Of a stretch of DNA of 5,788 nt, positions 4,827-5,788 are shown one piece after another. A program made the position numbers and the translations under genes. The notes beneath the pieces are model-generated. The model saw nothing but the letters and a program-made list of their open reading frames with translations, made no database searches and was not told the DNA's origin. The DNA comes from an uncultured Alphaproteobacteria bacterium (lineage in GTDB: Bacteria; Pseudomonadota; Alphaproteobacteria; Rs-D84), in the NCBI GenBank assembly GCA_937900435.1, contig CALCEG010000035.1, forward strand, positions 1-5,788, given 5' to 3'. Every line of letters begins with the position of its first letter. Positions within the stretch are counted from its first letter, which is position 1.

Positions 4827-4835
4827 GTTTACAGC

Positions 4836-5788
4836 TTATTTCCATACAGTCGGAATACTTGCATAATCTTGCAGTCCTGTACAACCTTTGTACATATCAT
4901 TAACCGTTGCAGAGGTCCCACCAGTCCAACGTATATACAAATATTGCATTCCGCCACTTAATCCCACAATTTGCGCAGACCAACCACCTAAATTCACACA
5001 ACCACTAAACATTTTTCCGAAAACATTTCTCTGTAAAGCTCCATAAAATTCACCAAACAAATTCGACGGTATGCCTGCCAGACTTGTACAATCTTGAAAT
5101 GTCATATAAAACAAGCCCTCTGTAAGCGTCCCAGACAGTCCAGCAAACAAATTTTCAGGAATAGCCTCTAACCCAGAACACCCATCAAAAGTTGCATAAA
5201 ACATATTTTTTATTGGCTGTCCATAAACCCCATCAAACATAGTATCAGATATTGATTTCAGGTTCTTGCAATCCGCAAACGCCGCATAAAAATTCGGTTG
5301 CGCACCATTTTCCAGTGTTCCAAACACCATCCCAAAATCACCGTCAACCGCCGCGATATTATTATTATATTCAAAACTTATCGCAGGAACTTTTTCGTCC
5401 GTATTATACGCAGTTGCCCGTCCTGAAACAGAAATAACATACGAACCAGCCGTTGCATAGTTATACGAAATAGTTTCAAGATCTGTATTTGTTTTTTTCA
5501 AGACCTTTACCGCTGTGCCATCCCCCCAATTAATCATATAACTACCAGCTGCACTTATCTTCATAGAAAAACTGGATGTATCAGATGTCGTATACAAATA
5601 AAACGCCCCACCATCAGGCATTTTAATAAGATTTTCAACAGCATCATTTACCGCATCAACATCAACATGCAAATCAATACGGTCAAGCAGTGGGCCGGAA
5701 ATCTTATTCTGATACGCCTCTGCACATCTTGGTGCGCGGGAACAGGACAGGGCGGCGTTGCCCAAATGCCCGCACGGACACGGATTCA
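4836..5788 (-). CDS. Chimeric frame: ComM/YifB fragment fused to WGDGT domain and 30-residue leucine-rich repeats; 5' partial
   Basis: The frame is open to the right edge (first full codon at 5786), so the start is outside. The TTG at 5763-5765 is internal to a ComM motif. The first 56 or so residues are unmistakably ComM/YifB, the AAA+ branch-migration helicase: N-P-C-P-C-G-H-L-G, a cysteine cluster (C-S-R-A-P-R-C), and S-G-P-L-L-D-R-I-D-L-H-V-D-V. At M-P-D-G (codons near 5621-5610) the family sequence stops and an export-type module begins: F-Y-L-Y-T-T, then N-W-G-D-G-T, as in BspA-like surface proteins. Four repeats follow, starting F-Y-A-A-F, F-Y-A-T-F, F-Y-M-T-F and F-G-K-M-F. The starts are exactly 30 residues apart, each with D/G-C-x-x-L after the F. 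The end is G-C-T-G-L-Q-D-Y. The ComM C-terminal domain is missing, so ComM would be inactive. No signal peptide lies at the junction, so the repeats would stay in the cytoplasm. This is a true fusion, a decayed locus or a mis-assembly. Confidence 0.8.
   Translation of the reverse strand, partial: NPCPCGHLGNAALSCSRAPRCAEAYQNKISGPLLDRIDLHVDVDAVNDAVENLIKMPDGGAFYLYTTSDTSSFSMKISAAGSYMINWGDGTAVKVLKKTNTDLETISYNYATAGSYVISVSGRATAYNTDEKVPAISFEYNNNIAAVDGDFGMVFGTLENGAQPNFYAAFADCKNLKSISDTMFDGVYGQPIKNMFYATFDGCSGLEAIPENLFAGLSGTLTEGLFYMTFQDCTSLAGIPSNLFGEFYGALQRNVFGKMFSGCVNLGGWSAQIVGLSGGMQYLYIRWTGGTSATVNDMYKGCTGLQDYASIPTVWK

Noticed and set aside
4201..4961. Plus-strand ORFs opposite the secreted-protein gene and across the 4630-4806 spacer
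   Set aside because: No ribosome-binding sites or recognisable domains; they cross a terminator and the promoter region of the minus-strand gene.
1..5788. CRISPR array, insertion sequence ends, or riboswitch
   Set aside because: No regularly spaced direct repeats, no transposase, and no leader long and structured enough to name a riboswitch were seen.

Overview
The window reads as accessory and prophage-flavoured DNA from an AT-rich proteobacterium. An uncultured, possibly gut-dwelling alphaproteobacterium is my best guess. The evidence is the alphaproteobacterial look of the ComM/YifB fragment at the right edge, the BspA-like repeats and other secreted proteins typical of host-associated lineages, and the standard genetic code. 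This assignment is inference. No ribosomal RNA or marker gene is present to settle it.

Left part (1-1940): the most striking locus is a phage tail-fibre DNA-inversion module. A tail-collar protein, open at the left edge, runs to 519. A second, promoterless and startless tail-collar C-terminus lies head-on against it on the minus strand (516-842). The two C-termini are bounded by a perfect 15-bp inverted repeat (210-224 and 826-840) placed in the conserved T-F-N-L-P codons. Inverting the roughly 600 bp between the repeats would swap the C-terminus in perfect frame. A small serine recombinase (843-1439, minus) ends 2 bp from the outer repeat and is the obvious invertase. It sits 15 bp downstream of a P-loop nucleoside-kinase/FlaR-like gene (1455-1940, minus). 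The two are probably one transcript, which would continue into the silent cassette.

Centre (1941-3237): a tRNA-Pro(UGG) gene with encoded CCA, its own promoter and a GCAA-loop terminator is transcribed leftwards. A secreted, Arg/Thr/Ala-rich, cysteine-containing protein of unknown function (2215-3237) is transcribed rightwards. Both this gene and the kinase have a -10 box so close to the ATG that their mRNAs should be leaderless.

Right part (3228-5788, all minus): a probable spanin pair (inner-membrane i-spanin and lipoprotein o-spanin with overlapping genes) lies just downstream of a terminator. That terminator ends a gene for a secreted protein of unknown function (3640-4629). Further right, and open at the window edge, is an unusual chimeric frame. 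The central part of the AAA+ protein ComM/YifB runs in frame into a WGDGT-type domain and exact 30-residue leucine-rich repeats. It ends at a terminator whose hairpin is identical to the one after the secreted-protein gene. The chimera may be a real deletion or fusion, or an assembly artefact.
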